A stretch of 64,000 nucleotides of DNA, taken from positions 36,380,303 to 36,444,302 of the forward strand of contig NC_088645.1 of the NCBI RefSeq assembly GCF_964019385.1, written 5' to 3'. Positions 51,030 through 63,090 of this stretch are shown here, one piece after another (position 1 is the stretch's first letter; each line of letters begins with the position of its first letter). The stretch is from Sycon ciliatum (Eukaryota; Porifera; Calcarea; Leucosolenida; Sycettidae). The position numbers were made by a program, and so were the translations under genes. Under the pieces are notes generated by a model. That model did no database searches. It had not been told where the DNA came from and saw only the letters and a list, made by a program, of their open reading frames with translations.

Positions 51030-51480
51030 CCTTCATGGACCTGCTAACAAACTTGATGAGGCTTGGCGTGATGCGCTCGAAGAGTATTGGGTTCACCCGC
51101 TGTGAGTCGGCTGGCACCACCAATGAGCCAGGAACCGCCAGTGAAGAAGACGGGTGCTTGTCATACAGTACCTCACGCACAGTCTTGTCACCACCAGCCG
51201 AGTCCTCCATCCCGAGTACTTAGCCAGGTGAGTCATCACCCACGATCCTCGCTGCAGAGTTAATCTTCCCTGCGAATACTTGTCGACTGAAGGTTGTATC
51301 ATTCACTGTATCAGGCAGTTTCTGGCGACGGTTTCCAGCGGGTAGGTGTGCTTGAATACATCTTGCCTCGTCCAGGAAGTCCTTAAACCTGCCACATGAC
51401 CACGATTTCGCGATTTGGGTTGCATTCTCAGCAGCTCGGGACTCCGGGTGAGGTCGCTGTAATAGTGTAAAATCAACACT
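51030..51480 (-). pseudogene. Retroelement ORF fragment (copy 2)
   Basis: Paralogue of 23545-23990, with the frame open further: DEARCIQAHLPAG, DTTFSRQVFAG, then PADSQRVNPILFERITPSL. A TAA at 51220-51222 interrupts it. No RT follows. Confidence 0.6.
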
Positions 51481-51962
51481 ACTTCCAACCCCACCTGCAC
51501 ATGTGCACACACATATATGACTTGTTCGACTTAAGAGAGCATGTCTGAGAAAACCAGAACATATGTGCAAGTAGGCCTCTCAGATTTCGCTCAAATTTTG
51601 CAGGTAGGTTTGCTTTGGGGTATAGATCGACATTCCAAAGCCCGCGCAAAACCTTTTGAAGGGAACCATGAAATTTGCATACCCTTCAATATTGGCCCAA
51701 TATTGGCACGATTAATGGGTCTACAAACGAGCACCGGCGCAGCGTACAAAAACAAGCTACGAACAAAACTTCATCAAGCCAACATTACCTCACCCTAGAA
51801 GACTTCTTGGGGCAGCACCACTTAGCCACGCCAGCATCCCAGAAGACGAGGGCAATCATCCCTTGACGCCACAAATGATCGTCTTGAAAATAGCCCAATT
51901 GCAAGCGCTGATAAAACAGCGAGCTACGTCCTCAATTAGCAAACACTATACAGCGGCAGGAG

Positions 51963-52229
51963 ATTGGAGCGGACGACTTCACTGGTCCGAGTTCGAGGAT
52001 CTCGAAATTCTCTATACGCCGTGAGGCATATGGCCAGAACAGTTTTGTTAAGACAAGCCGACGCGAAGTCGGGGTGATGTGTAACGTATGTCAAAGGGCT
52101 GCCAATGCTAACAGCTGCAGCGCTCTCTCGACAGTGAAGGTAATCGACTGCCCTCTACATCACCCCACATTTTTGGCAGAAACACCAATCTTTATTTGAT
52201 TGTCGACCAGTGAAGTCGTCCGCTCCAAT
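51963..52229. mobile_element. 267-bp MITE (copy 2)
   Basis: Same inverted ends as 24469-24735. Confidence 0.75.
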
Positions 52230-52981
52230 ATTCTGGCCCTCACCAGGCTGCGCTTCTACCAGGGGCACCTCAGGAGGTCCTTCAGGTTCCTTATAGCCAA
52301 ATATCTACGACTATCCTTCGATCAGTAAATCCATCATATCTCAGTCATTTCTTGACCAAATTTCACGATCGAGGGGTCTATCGCCATTTAATAGAAAACA
52401 CCATCTCGAACAATTGCCGAAGAGCTACGACACTCCCTTGCAACGATATCGTCCGCCGAAAGTAAAATCACGGCAATTGCAATTTTTCTGCCCTCAAGAA
52501 CATTTCAAAGTCAGATTTTTCTTTTTTGCATGACATGTTCTTTACACAAAAATTCAAAGTCCAGCGATGGGGGAGAGTGAAATGGCGAGACAATTTGGAT
52601 TCTGCCCGCAGATCTGGCACTGGGGCAAGTTTGGCAAGTGGGGGCTCTCGACTTGTGGCTTGATAGATGTCGAATGTGGGCTCTGTGCATTCGTCGCTGA
52701 CGGACCTTTCCAAGAAGCGCAAGATCATGGAATCGGCCAATGGTGAAGTTATGATAATTTGAAGGTAAAATATGTCGTGAAATTGCAATTTGGGCCTGCG
52801 CAGCGAATTTGATAATGCGTAAATGATCACCGGTGCACTGCAGGCAGTCATCTTGGGTATATGTCATTTCCGGTGCATTCCTCGTTTCCCAAACAATATG
52901 AGCCACCTGCCCAATTCAATATAAAAAAAGACAAAAGTTGGGACTGAAGACGTGGCCAGGGCATGTGTGGAAAGAACGTAC

Positions 52982-53104
52982 CTGTACAGGAAAATCCATC
53001 TCCAATAAATCCAGGCTTGCAAACACATGAGAATGTCCCAGTCTGATTAGTACAGTGAGCATCACTGCTGCATGTAAAATTCCGCTTTTCGCATTCATTA
53101 AGTT
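52982..53104 (-). CDS. EGF-like exon (duplication copy 2)
   Basis: A 123-nt phase 1-1 exon with the same borders as 25488-25610. Six cysteines are kept (NECEKRNF, SSDAHC, TFSCVC, GDGFSC). It differs by a few residues (for example FIGDGF instead of FTGDGF). Conservation of frame and cysteines in both copies argues for selection or recent origin. Confidence 0.82.
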
Positions 53105-53151
53105 CTGGACAGGGGTAAACACCAAGGCATGAACAACAATGTCATATTGTG

Positions 53152-53690
<539 letters not shown>

Positions 53691-54227
53691 TGTAAAATTT
53701 AATCATGAATATGTAAGGAACAAGTAAATCTAACGAGTTAACGAGCAAAGATTTGTCGTTATTTTAAAATTCGTTAGCAAAAGTCGTTTGATTTGGGCCT
53801 CGCATGATTGAAATCGATCATTTCACATTATGGCATGCAGCGCGTGTTCAACGGATCGTAACTCGGTCAGTTCTCAACGGAATTCAGCAATCGAAAGATC
53901 TAGATGATAGCAGAGACGCTCAGTAGTCGGCTCGAACAACTCCGAAGTCTCTCAAATGAAATTTGACGAAGCGGCAGGATATCGAATAATTTGAATTTTT
54001 TACGCTCTTACGCTGGATAAAATTCATTTTTTTTATTTTCCTGACATCGAGGTATACTATTCCTGTGATGGACAACAATGAATGTCCTTGACGAGCATCT
54101 GTCTGAGAAAATCGTTAACTTTTCAAACCGTTTCCCTTCGAAAATCAGAAAATCTTTAACTTTGCAGGTCGTTAACATAATATGATTTACTGTAGATAGA
54201 TAGACAGAGAGAGCAGGGCGTACGCAG
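53691..54227. other. Spacer, no gene
   Basis: Parallel to 26391-26990. No ORF supported. Confidence 0.4.
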
Positions 54228-55290
54228 ATACGCTAACGTATGTGGATACAGTACAGGGATATGCTATACTCTAAACACTAAACGCTATACGCTTTGAAGT
54301 CACCAGCGTGCCAACGCTACACCTCCCCTCTCAAATACAATCACGCCCTCGTGATTCGAATACTACATGTAGGTGTTAGCTGACATCAACAACTGGCTGC
54401 TATTTAGAAAAAAACTGGCGGCATGCATGGTCGCGTCGGAATAAACTCGACGATAAGAGATAGGCAGAATGGATGACTTGCATAATATAATACAGGTATG
54501 GAGTCGTGAACATTATAGTAGATCGCGAATTGCTGGGAGAGCGTCAACCGGAGTATGGCAAATAATATCGGAAATGTTAACGTTTGGAATAGACAGAAGA
54601 ATGTACTGATAAACAAATCATAAAGTAGAAGCACACCAGGTTCACACGATCTCACGGGGTCAAAAGGGGAAAGAACTGTCCTCCAAATAGGACCTGAAAA
54701 ACCACAGCACTCTTGCTGCACAACGCTGGCACAACCCGCCAGGAACATCGCAGTTCAAAAACCGAACGGAATACACTATAACTATAAGGGGCGTTGTAAC
54801 ACACATTGTCCCACGTTAGCTGGGTAAACCGTGGCTCACCATGATCAGATGCCTACCAAACTAAACTGAATTCGCACACTCGCATAAAGGAAGACTGAAG
54901 AGAACAGGGAGACTGAAGAAAGACAGGAAAGAAAATGCCATACCTGGAATCAGCGTTAGTAACCTCGGCGGCGGCTGGAGCTACGGTGGTCTGCAAGCCA
55001 GGTTTTATCTTCATCTTGGTTAAGCCGGTCACTCAGAGCGGCTAGCTCTGCGTCAGACAAATGACCTCCCTCCTCGTCTTGAATCGTGGTCTTCATATTG
55101 TCGATAGCATCGCTTTGCGCGACGTGAAGAGTGATTGTCTAGCCAGGAAGAGTGTTGATGAAAATCTGCATCCCACCACGGAGGCGAAGTACCAAATGAA
55201 GAGTGGACTCCTGCTTCCGACTGCCTGCCGGCGAAAATCAAACGCTGCTGGTCTTGGGGAATACCCTCCTTGTCTTGGGCAGCACAACGG
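54228..55290 (-). mobile_element. Damaged copy of the captured-gene LTR element
   Basis: The 3' LTR is reduced to 54228-54323. The interior with the ubiquitin fragment is kept. The 5' LTR, primer site and signal peptide are deleted: the sequence jumps from GGGCAGC near 55283 to ACAACGGTG, which in copy 1 lies at about 29250. Confidence 0.8.
54960..55280 (-). pseudogene. Permuted ubiquitin unit (copy 2)
   Basis: Same structure as 27945-28245, but closer to ubiquitin: it keeps LRLRGG at the unit join and the 12 nt missing in copy 1 (TITLHVAQSDAIDN). The TAG at codon 11 and the 32-nt deletion are shared, so both defects predate the duplication. Confidence 0.8.
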
Positions 55291-55357
55291 TGTTATCACT
55301 ATGCTTATTAGTATATTCAGCTCCGGGGGTGTTTCACCAATAGTGTTACATATAAGC

Positions 55358-55632
55358 CCATGCGGTGGGTCAAAGTCCATGATTGAGATACGAGAGGCAC
55401 TTGGTTCAAGTCCTGCCTGGGAGCGTTTTTTTTCCAGTCGTGCTGCTACCCACAGTCAACTGGAAACTTGTGGCCAGTCACAAGGGGTACGTGGATGCAG
55501 CTAATGGGGTTTCTCGGCACTTTTGCCAGTGGTTGTGAGACGTATCTCCTCATCCGCCTCTAGGGTTTAAAGGGCATTAGCAGCTGTCGTGAGTTCCCTT
55601 CGAAAACGGACACGATAATTTACTTTTTTTTT
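55358..55632 (+). mobile_element. SINE1 copy (duplication copy 2)
   Basis: Orthologue of 29325-29595. Confidence 0.8.
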
Positions 55633-55855
55633 ACGGGCCTGTATTAAACTGAACCGTGTGGAAGGTTGTAGAAAGGTCGCTGTTTCCGAACACGGTGTCC
55701 TCCACCTTGTTTCATGCTGCTGTCAAACTATGAACGCTAAGTATAAGTGCAGGCAAATATCCCCTATCCCTGGTTTCGCTGCCTATGACTCCGACATAGG
55801 TTAAAGAGGCAGTGCCGTCGTGCCACTTTACGGTACATCTCTAAATGGATTGAAT

Positions 55856-56767
55856 TTTTTATTTTATTTTATTTTTTACGAGGTGATAAAGCCTCTTGTA
55901 CGGGCAAAAGCAACACAATGATGAGAAACCAGGGTATGATAGGAACTGATAATATTAAAAATACTACACAGGTGTGGAAAATATGTCTCCGGAATGGTGA
56001 GAGTCACACTAAAACACAATGGTTTTAGATCCGGCTTTCAACCACTGCCAGCTCCCTGAGCTCGTTACCTGGACGATGGTATGCCGACCGAGACCCACGA
56101 ACACACATGACAGCGGACCGGAGCAGCGCGAAAGACAGCCTGCAGCGCACATATGCAACATGGTGTGCATAGGGCATGCTGGAATCAGCCCTGGCAAGCA
56201 AGCCACAGAGGCGCTTAAGGAACATTTCGCATTCAGGGGCGGCAACACCAGAAGTTGACAACACCAGCGGGCTGAATGTGCCACGATCCACAATGAGGAT
56301 TCGCTCTCCATACTGCAGCTTCTTCTGGCGCTCGTGCTGAAGCAGTAGGGCATCCAGTGGTTGGGCTGAGTAGGACGCCGCATCAGGATGGAAGACGCGT
56401 ACATCAAAGAAAGCATCCTGTGCTCGGGTCCAGAAGCCACGGGCACGGACATCAGCGCGGGCATCCTCGGCGGTGTTTGTCGATGCAGCCGTAAACACCT
56501 CTCCAGAGAGCGGGGCTAGCTGAGGCTCGATTGCCACTGCGTGGCAGACCTCCGTGAGCAGCTCCCCTACCATGTCACGGACTTCGTTATGGCGGATTGT
56601 AGGGAAGCCACCCCGGGGGCAACACATGGCATGAGCAGTGGAGAACAGAACTCCGAAGGCACACTTCGTGGGGACATCGAGGAGAGGCCAGTCATACCGC
56701 AAGGCAAGGCCGTCCCTGAACTCCTGCTTCGAGAGGTGGAACCCATGTTCCTTGAGAGGAAAAGCAG
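55856..56767 (-). mobile_element. 5'-truncated retroelement, post-duplication insertion
   Basis: A 912-bp insertion with a 13-bp target duplication AAATGGATTGAAT (55843-55855 and 56768-56780). The empty site is present in duplication copy 1 at about 29804-29820. The 3' end (minus reading) is CACCTCGTAAAAAATAAAATAAAATAAAA. Confidence 0.92.
56025..56767 (-). pseudogene. C-terminal ORF of the inserted retroelement (possible PD-(D/E)XK nuclease-like region)
   Basis: The minus frame is open through the insertion to a stop at 56025. Recognisable blocks are GFHLSKQEFRDGLALRYDW, CCPRGGFPTIRHNEVRD, ARGFWTRAQDAFFDVRVFHP, GERILIVDRGTFSPLVLS and RCRLSFALLRSAVMCVRGSRS. I know this as the C-terminal module of a multicopy metazoan RT-containing element. 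The spacing of acidic and aromatic residues around AFFDVRVFHP resembles a restriction-like nuclease, which is inference. The RT part is lost by 5' truncation. Codons upstream of 56767 belong to the flank. Confidence 0.65.
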
Positions 56768-57090
56768 AAATGGATTGAATCGATGTGAAATATGACCACA
56801 AGGATGTACCCAATGTACTCAAGGAATACTTAACCCCAACTGTGACAATTTCAATGATCTACGAACACACGTGCGTATTGAATAGCATCTCAACAGACCA
56901 GGGTGGCATGTTGTGTCAGGGTGGCATGTTGTGTCAGGGTGGCATGTTGTGTCAGGGTAGGATGTTGGGACCGAAGGGAGTTGTGTCAGGGTAAGATGTT
57001 TCGTCAGTTTAATAGATTGAAACATTGCAGCACAGCCGCAAGATGATCATAAACCTGATATAAGATAACATCACGAGCGCTGGGAAATAC

Positions 57091-57216
57091 CTTGACAGTC
57101 AGTGCCATTCCAGGTTAACCCTGGACGGCACTCGCATACATAGGACCCATAGATATTAGCACATGTTGCTGACTGGCTATTGCAGTTGTGGGTCTTCAGA
57201 TTACATTCATTAATAT
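57091..57216 (-). CDS. Calcium-binding EGF exon (duplication copy 2)
   Basis: A 126-nt phase 1-1 exon; acceptor CCCGAACAG, donor GTATTT. Same module as 30111-30239 with one codon less after the PG turn (PGLTW against PGFKTW). DINEC start and six cysteines are retained. Confidence 0.83.
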
Positions 57217-57497
57217 CTGTTCGGGTAAAAAAAAGAATTCTTAGCACAGTGGTGTTTGGAAATTGTGACTACTTGGCACTCTGAGTATGGTTTCTCAAAT
57301 CAATCGCCCTCCCAACTCCTCCCCTCCCCCCCCCCACTCTTTGAAAATTTGTTCGATTCCCTAAGCACCCATCATCAGGATTTTGCGCGACACTAGCGGG
57401 GGGGGGGGGTCTACAGTACACAAGACAAGGTGGAATGAATTATGCCATGCAAGATAACGGTCAAAATCATTAAACGATGCACTTCTCAATCACTTAC

Positions 57498-57653
57498 CCT
57501 CACAAATTGGCCACAAGCTTTGACCGTCACAGTACTGCAGTGTTGGTGTGCCAGGCGGGAATTCCAAGCCCGGAAGGCAGGCCAATCTCTTCAACAAAGG
57601 GGTTATGTCGGTGACGGTGCCTCTGAGACTACTCACGGATGGGCATGCTTGTA
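57498..57653 (-). CDS. Sushi (CCP) domain exon
   Basis: A 156-nt phase 1-1 exon with acceptor CTCCTTCAG and donor GTAAGTG. The 52 residues carry the sushi pattern: ACPSVSS (Cys I), ACLPGLEF (Cys II), QYCDGQSLWPIC (Cys III, conserved Trp, Cys IV). Sushi modules are extracellular binding domains often combined with EGF modules. It lies 280 bp upstream, in gene orientation, of the EGF exon at 57091-57216. It is outside the segmental duplication, so it occurs once here. Confidence 0.8.
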
Positions 57654-58382
57654 CTGAAGGAGAAGAAACAAAGAGAGTTTTCAACGATGTATGCGGACAG
57701 CAAAGGAGTGAATGACCGACCTGCAACTCTGGACTGTGATCGAACTCATATTTTACTTAGGTCATTTAGTGCACTATTAAGCCGTACTTGAAATCATAAC
57801 ACAAGTGTCGTGATGAATAGAGAGTACAATACTTAGACAGCAGCGACACGTCCAAGACCTTCTCTGCTGTTAGTCATAGTTTAGTGCTCAAAACACCCAT
57901 CAGACACCTGATCAGAGAGTTCATTTTTTCACTGGAGAATGTCTCCATTCAGTTTGTGGTAGAACCGAGATATGTGGCTAGTCAGTAAGCCATCTCGGTT
58001 GACGGGTGCGTGGAAAATGAAATTATCGATCAAGTACAGAGTTAAAATGAAATTGAAGACACCACTGCAGCTGTACTTATGGTTGATGAAGACACACCTG
58101 CATCGACACATCTGCATCGACCAGGCGCCAGGCGCGAACCGTAGGCTGATGGTGGTGAGAAGGAGAGCTCTGTGCCAGAACTTTGCAGCCTAGAGAGCGT
58201 GTGTGGGCAGGCGTATGTTTCCTAGTGTGTTTACCGCCATATTGCCAGGTGTGTCTTTACCACCATATTTATCAACCATAAGTACAGAGTTATGGTGAAA
58301 ATCCGAGTTAATTAAACCAAGTACAGAGTAAAACTTTTCTAAGCACTCGCAGACTCCATTGCAGTTGAATGGTTTTCTTTTT
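57654..58382. other. Intronic/intergenic sequence, no gene
   Basis: No supported exon or repeat. A recurrent AGTACAGAGT(T/A)A motif appears at about 58035, 58278, 58320 and 58520, possibly an old dispersed repeat. Confidence 0.4.
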
Positions 58383-58417
58383 CACCCTGAAGATGGGCCA
58401 TGCCCGAAAATTTGGTG
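58383..58417 (+). other. Degenerate hammerhead-like fold
   Basis: CACC-CTGAAGA-TGGGC-CAT-GCCCG-AAAA-TTT-GGTG can be drawn with stem I CACC/GGTG and stem II GGGC/GCCC, but the core reads CTGAAGA instead of CTGATGA. It is probably a relic and not active. Confidence 0.3.
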
Positions 58418-59068
58418 CATTCAATTTTTATCTAATTATTATTTGTTTTTTTTGGAAGTGAAGTGAACATATGCAGCGAAGAGACCGTAGTTGGAGAGTT
58501 TGAAGTGAGGTACCCTATAAAGTACAGAGTAAATCGAATACCAACATCATGTGAGCCAGAGGACGCTAAAATATGACCACAGACCAAAATTCGATTATCA
58601 GTTTTGTTCAAAAACGATCAAACACACCTAATGTTCACTCTGTGAAAGTTTTGGATTGATCTAACATGTCTAAGGGTTGCTACAATGGTATTTTAATTAT
58701 GCAGCACTTTTGAAATGGTGAAATTCTATGTACAGCAATGGGATTGTCATTTTTGCATACAGTTGATAATTATGTCCCTCAGTTCATCCTGTCCGGGTCA
58801 GTTCCTCCGCCCAGGGTCTTATAGCATGAGCTGACAGGTACTCGACCACATCCAAAATGTCTATAGGCAGGCCAGCTGGGTGTCCGAAATACCTCCTGGT
58901 TAGAGCACCACTGGAGAACCGCCAGCGAAAACACCGTCAACATCTGTAGACGTCCGAAGACGTTGGCACTCCGCATCCTCTCCATCACACTCCACCCGTA
59001 CTTTCAGATATACAGTATACACTGCTGCGCACAGTCTTCTTCAACAGACTCGGCGTCGCACTAATTAC
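58418..59068. other. No gene seen
   Basis: No convincing coding region or repeat family. Confidence 0.4.
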
Positions 59069-59107
59069 TTTCTACATTTATTATTGGCTCAACATCCGAG
59101 TTTCAAA
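59069..59107 (+). repeat. Retrozyme 3'-end relic
   Basis: Short match (TATTGGCTCAACATCCGAGT and flank) to the end of the 597-bp unit near 15835-15862. No ribozyme. Confidence 0.65.
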
Positions 59108-59574
59108 TTTGAAGAATGGATAGAGGAACATGGCCGCCACACGTACATCATGATATAATCCAACACTGGTAAACCAGCATTAGATAAACCGTGTTGTAGT
59201 TCACGCAATTGTTAGATTGACAGCATGAAACAAGGTGGAGGACACTGTGTTCGAAAACAGTGACCTTACTACAACCTTCAGCGGTTGGCAGAGCCCCGGT
59301 CCCTGCGGACCATTTGAACCATATGGGTATCGCATCCGGTTCGAAAATATTGAACATACATGTTAGTATCTAGCTCTTCCGTCAATGCATCCAACGTGTA
59401 TCCGACGTGAACCCAACGTGTAAAAAAAGACAAACTCTCAGTTCTAAAGCGTGCTAGTTTGTACGTGAAGTGTCTGGGTTACAGTGAGGGCTGCGTCCCA
59501 CCCGCCTGTGTGGATTCACAGGAAGTGTGAGTTACGAAGTCTGAAAAAAATGTTGAACGGCCTCTGCTGGGATG

Positions 59575-59700
59575 ACGACTACACCATAGCTCAGTGGTTA
59601 GAGCATCGCTGGCTACAAGCGAGGGTCCCTGGTTCGAGTCCTGGTGGTGACAGTCAATTTTTTCTTCAGACTTTTCCCGTTTGTCTCTTTCCCTCAAACC
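59575..59700 (+). mobile_element. SINE2 copy with tRNA-like head
   Basis: A box TAGCTCAGTGG, perfect anticodon stem TCGCT/AGCGA, B box GGTTCGAGTCC, then a T-rich TTTTTTCTTCAGAC body. Acceptor pairing fails at two positions. Confidence 0.7.
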
Positions 59701-59722
59701 AGTTTAAAAAACTCTCAGTTCC

Positions 59723-59790
59723 CTCAGGTTTTTCTCAGGTTTTTCTCAGGTTTTTCTCAGGTTTTTCTCAGGTTTTTCTCAGGTTTTTGA
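59723..59790. repeat. 11-bp minisatellite CTCAGGTTTTT
   Basis: Six tandem perfect units. Confidence 0.95.
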
Positions 59791-60297
59791 AACAAAACTA
59801 CACAGTAAGATCAACAACGAAGTGATTTACAAACATAAGTAGTTGACGTGACCAACGTGTAGCCGGGATGTTCCGACGTGGTGAAGGCCTAGACATGGCC
59901 ACATTGGGACATCACCAACCCCGTCTACAGAGAGCACCTTGTCGCGACGGTGTCATGGTGATGCCAAAAAAACTGTTGACAGCTGACGAGCTGAGAGAAG
60001 GACGCCATGGGCAGAAGTTGGAAGAAAAAAGAAAAAGAAAAAGAAGTTTTTATACAAGTTAAAGAAAAGAGCGAAGACAACAAGACGGCATCAGGAGTAG
60101 TCTCCTAACCCCCTAGCATAATGAGGGTCAGAACCGGGTGCGATACCCATATGGTTTAAATGGTCCGCAGGGACCGGGGCTCTGCCAACCGCGGAAGGTT
60201 GTAGTAAGGTCACTGTTTTCGACCACAGTGTTCTACACCTTGTTTCATGCTGTCAATCTAACAATTACGTACAGCATGTAGTAGTGCCGTAGCTGTC

Positions 60298-60493
<196 letters not shown>

Positions 60494-60618
60494 ACCTTCC
60501 CTTCCTTCGCCCACTGCCACGATAGACTATGTGTCCCCAAACGGGGCGACTTGAAGGAGTGCTGTCTTCGGGACGCGGCATGAGGCCCTGCGAGTCCGGC
60601 GGGACGTGAACGGCTGTT

Positions 60619-61725
60619 TCACTGTTTGTCTTTTGCTTTTGCAGAGCGACAAGAGGTGCAACTATGTCTAGCGATGTCTTGAGGACGGCTGAAACGGCGT
60701 GTGCAGGCCATACACAGGAGTGTTTTCACGGCAGGTTGTACACATGAGCATACCACGCTGTAGACTCCATCCTGACACCTGGCTCTCCAATTAGACCTAT
60801 CGTCTGCTGTGTCAAGCCACTCATTTATGCCAATGGACACCGCCGCCAGGTCATGTTTGACTGGGTCTTTCCACCTCTTCCGGGGGCCATGTGGAGGTCA
60901 TTTAGACGGCAAGGCACCAAAGAGCAATTGGCGGGTAATACGGTCATCCATGCGAGCCAGGTGGCCGAGCCATTGGAGACGATGGCGCCGGACCTTGTCC
61001 GAGACCCACTCCTTGTCTCCCCACCACTGCCGCACCTGAATGGTTGTTACGTGCTCGTCCTTCTGGCGCGTCCGACTGATGCCCAGGACCATGCGTATAG
61101 ATTGCAGGTGAAACGACTCCAAACGCTGGAGATCCCGCTGCCTCGGTGGCCAGTTCTCAGCACCATACAGGAGTACCGCCAGCACAGTGACTCTGTGCAC
61201 AACACGCTTCAGACCGATAGGAAACTCGGGGTTCGCAAACACAGCCTTCTTCAAGGCGCCAAATGTACCCGAAGCTGCAGCGATCCTGCGAGAGACATCA
61301 AAGCTACTCCTAGTATCATGAGTGATCTGGCAGCCAAGATAGCGAAAGCTGTCCACGTATTCAACGGTTCCAACCAAAGGCAACATATCCGACGCCACCA
61401 CACCAACGCCCCTAGGCATGAACTCAGTTTTGCCCAGATTGACTGACAGGCCAAAATATGCTGCAACCTCCCGAAACGAGGCCAAGGCCCTTTCAGCACC
61501 ACCGTAGGTTTTGGCGAACAGCGACGCATTGTCCGCAAACTGACACTCCATTGTAGTCACTCTGCGACACTCTCTGAGGCGCGTATTGAACCAGCAGTCT
61601 CTGCGGAACTGCGACACCTGGATACCGATATCCCCGTCATTGGCGATGGAAGCATGCCACTTTTCAACAACCGCACCCATGAACAAGTTGAACAGGATCG
61701 GGGCAATAGTCTCTAACACATTGAG
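60619..61725 (-). pseudogene. RTE-like LINE, 5'-truncated, with C-terminal C2H2 finger
   Basis: The minus frame runs from about 61725 to 60619 with one in-frame TGA at 60898-60900. It begins inside RT after motif B (PILFNLFMGAVVEKWHAS). Motif C is QFADNASLF: the second catalytic Asp is Asn, so RT activity would be lost. Further motifs are LGKTEFM, FRYLGCQI, VLLYGAENW and ESFHLQSIRMVLGIS, typical of RTE/BovB-like elements. The C-terminus has a C2H2 zinc finger, CMACTRRFSRPQDIARHSC. The 3' UTR ends in (TG)n. Confidence 0.82.
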
Positions 61726-62411
61726 ATGAAGTAGAATGGTAGACAAATATGTATAGTTTCGAAATATCCCAACTTGGTGAGGTGTCCGAGTGAGTCCAAA
61801 TGAGAAATTCAGGTTCGTGTTACACCATGTCAAGATGAGAAAATTCCATCACGTTACTTACCTAGGATAGCGCCCTCCATATTCGTCACTTCCATCCATT
61901 TTGGGGAGTCGAGACTTGGCAGCAGTGTGGACGATGTACCAGACTAGCTCCCAAAAAAGGCTCGAGCTGAAGAGAACAAGTGGCAGGTTGCCACGAAGGG
62001 ATACGTCTGGTCTTCTCGTCACTATTTGAAGGTTTCTCAGCGCTGTCAAAAGAGCAAAAATTTGAATTTTCGCGCGGTTTGTATTTTTTTTGTGAGGCAA
62101 AGCTCGTAATCCCGGATGTTTGCCCGTGTCATCTCCCGGTATTGCACTACTCCCTCAACGCAAGCATAGCATAATTGCGCATACATACATACATACATAC
62201 ATGCACATGCATGGGCGCACACACACACACACCCGTTCACAAGCGAACCAAAGCACAATATGAGCAAGTTGTAGATTACAACGTTCAAACGGACCCATGC
62301 AGCGGGCCGGTTTTGAACGGTTCTTGCACTCGGATTCATGTGACCCGTCTACTGTACAGTAGGACACTTGCAGGACAAGTGCATGCACCACGTACTTATG
62401 GCCATGTTATG
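61726..62411. other. No gene seen
   Basis: Contains only a short (CATA)n/(CA)n run at 62183-62234. Confidence 0.4.
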
Positions 62412-62595
62412 TACCATATTTTCCGGAGTATAGTGCGCACTTTAGATGTGGTATTTTAGGCCCTTAATCGCAGGTGTGCACTATGCTCCGAATATGAAAT
62501 GCATGTACTTCAATGAAGATTGAAGTGCGCACCCCCAATGAAGATTGGGGGTGCGCGTTATACAAAGGTGCGCACTATACTCCAAAAATACGGTA
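62412..62595. mobile_element. 184-bp MITE
   Basis: Inverted ends of 28 bp (TACCATATTTTCCGGAGTAT and the inverse of ATACTCCAAAAATACGGTA) sharing the GTGCGCAC inner block. An inner palindrome CCCCCAATGAAGATTGGGGG is present. No coding sequence. Confidence 0.75.
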
Positions 62596-62829
62596 TCTTT
62601 TTCACATTTTATTTATTATTATTAAAAAGCATGTCCGCGTAGGTGGCGGGGTTGCCACTTTCGCTTATGCCATTCAGGATTGATGTCTAAAGAGTAATAC
62701 GATACAATGAAATGACAGAAGTGACGTCAACAAAAGCCGTTAGCAACAATACCAATAGGACTACTGGAAAACTTCATCCAAAGTATACAATAAAATAGAA
62801 TATGCATACAACATGTCTGGCGGAATCAC

Positions 62830-63090
62830 GTGGATCACGAGAATCAGTCGATCCGCTGCCATTGTGCGTACTGCGTCAGCATCTAGCGGCTGGTGGAGGG
62901 TAAGTCCATGCCATAATGACAGTTCCGTTTGCAAGACCGTTACCAAAGTCGTCCGAGGTCGACCCCTGAAGCGTTCAGTGCCCTCGTCGTTGGCCAAGAG
63001 AAGATACATATCCACTGCCAATTGTGGAGGTGCAGTTGGGGCCAAACGAAAGATATGGCCAGCGAGATTGTAGCGCTGCCTTGTGATCAT
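62830..63090 (-). pseudogene. C-terminal fragment of another LINE
   Basis: The frame keeps RYNLAGHIFRLAP and FRGRPRTTLVTVLQTEL, the end pattern of RTE-like RT proteins (GH..R, RGRP..T, W..A.DR). No RT core. Isolated. Confidence 0.6.

Larger units (their letters stand above)
59205..60270. repeat. Composite unit bounded by ~140-bp inverted repeats (repeat X)
   Basis: 59205-59345 and about 60125-60270 are inverted copies (CAATTGTTAGATTGACAGC ... and its inverse). They enclose a SINE2 copy, an 11-bp minisatellite and a Lys/Arg-rich short frame at 59868-60062. It could be a non-autonomous transposon or an inverted duplication. Confidence 0.6.
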
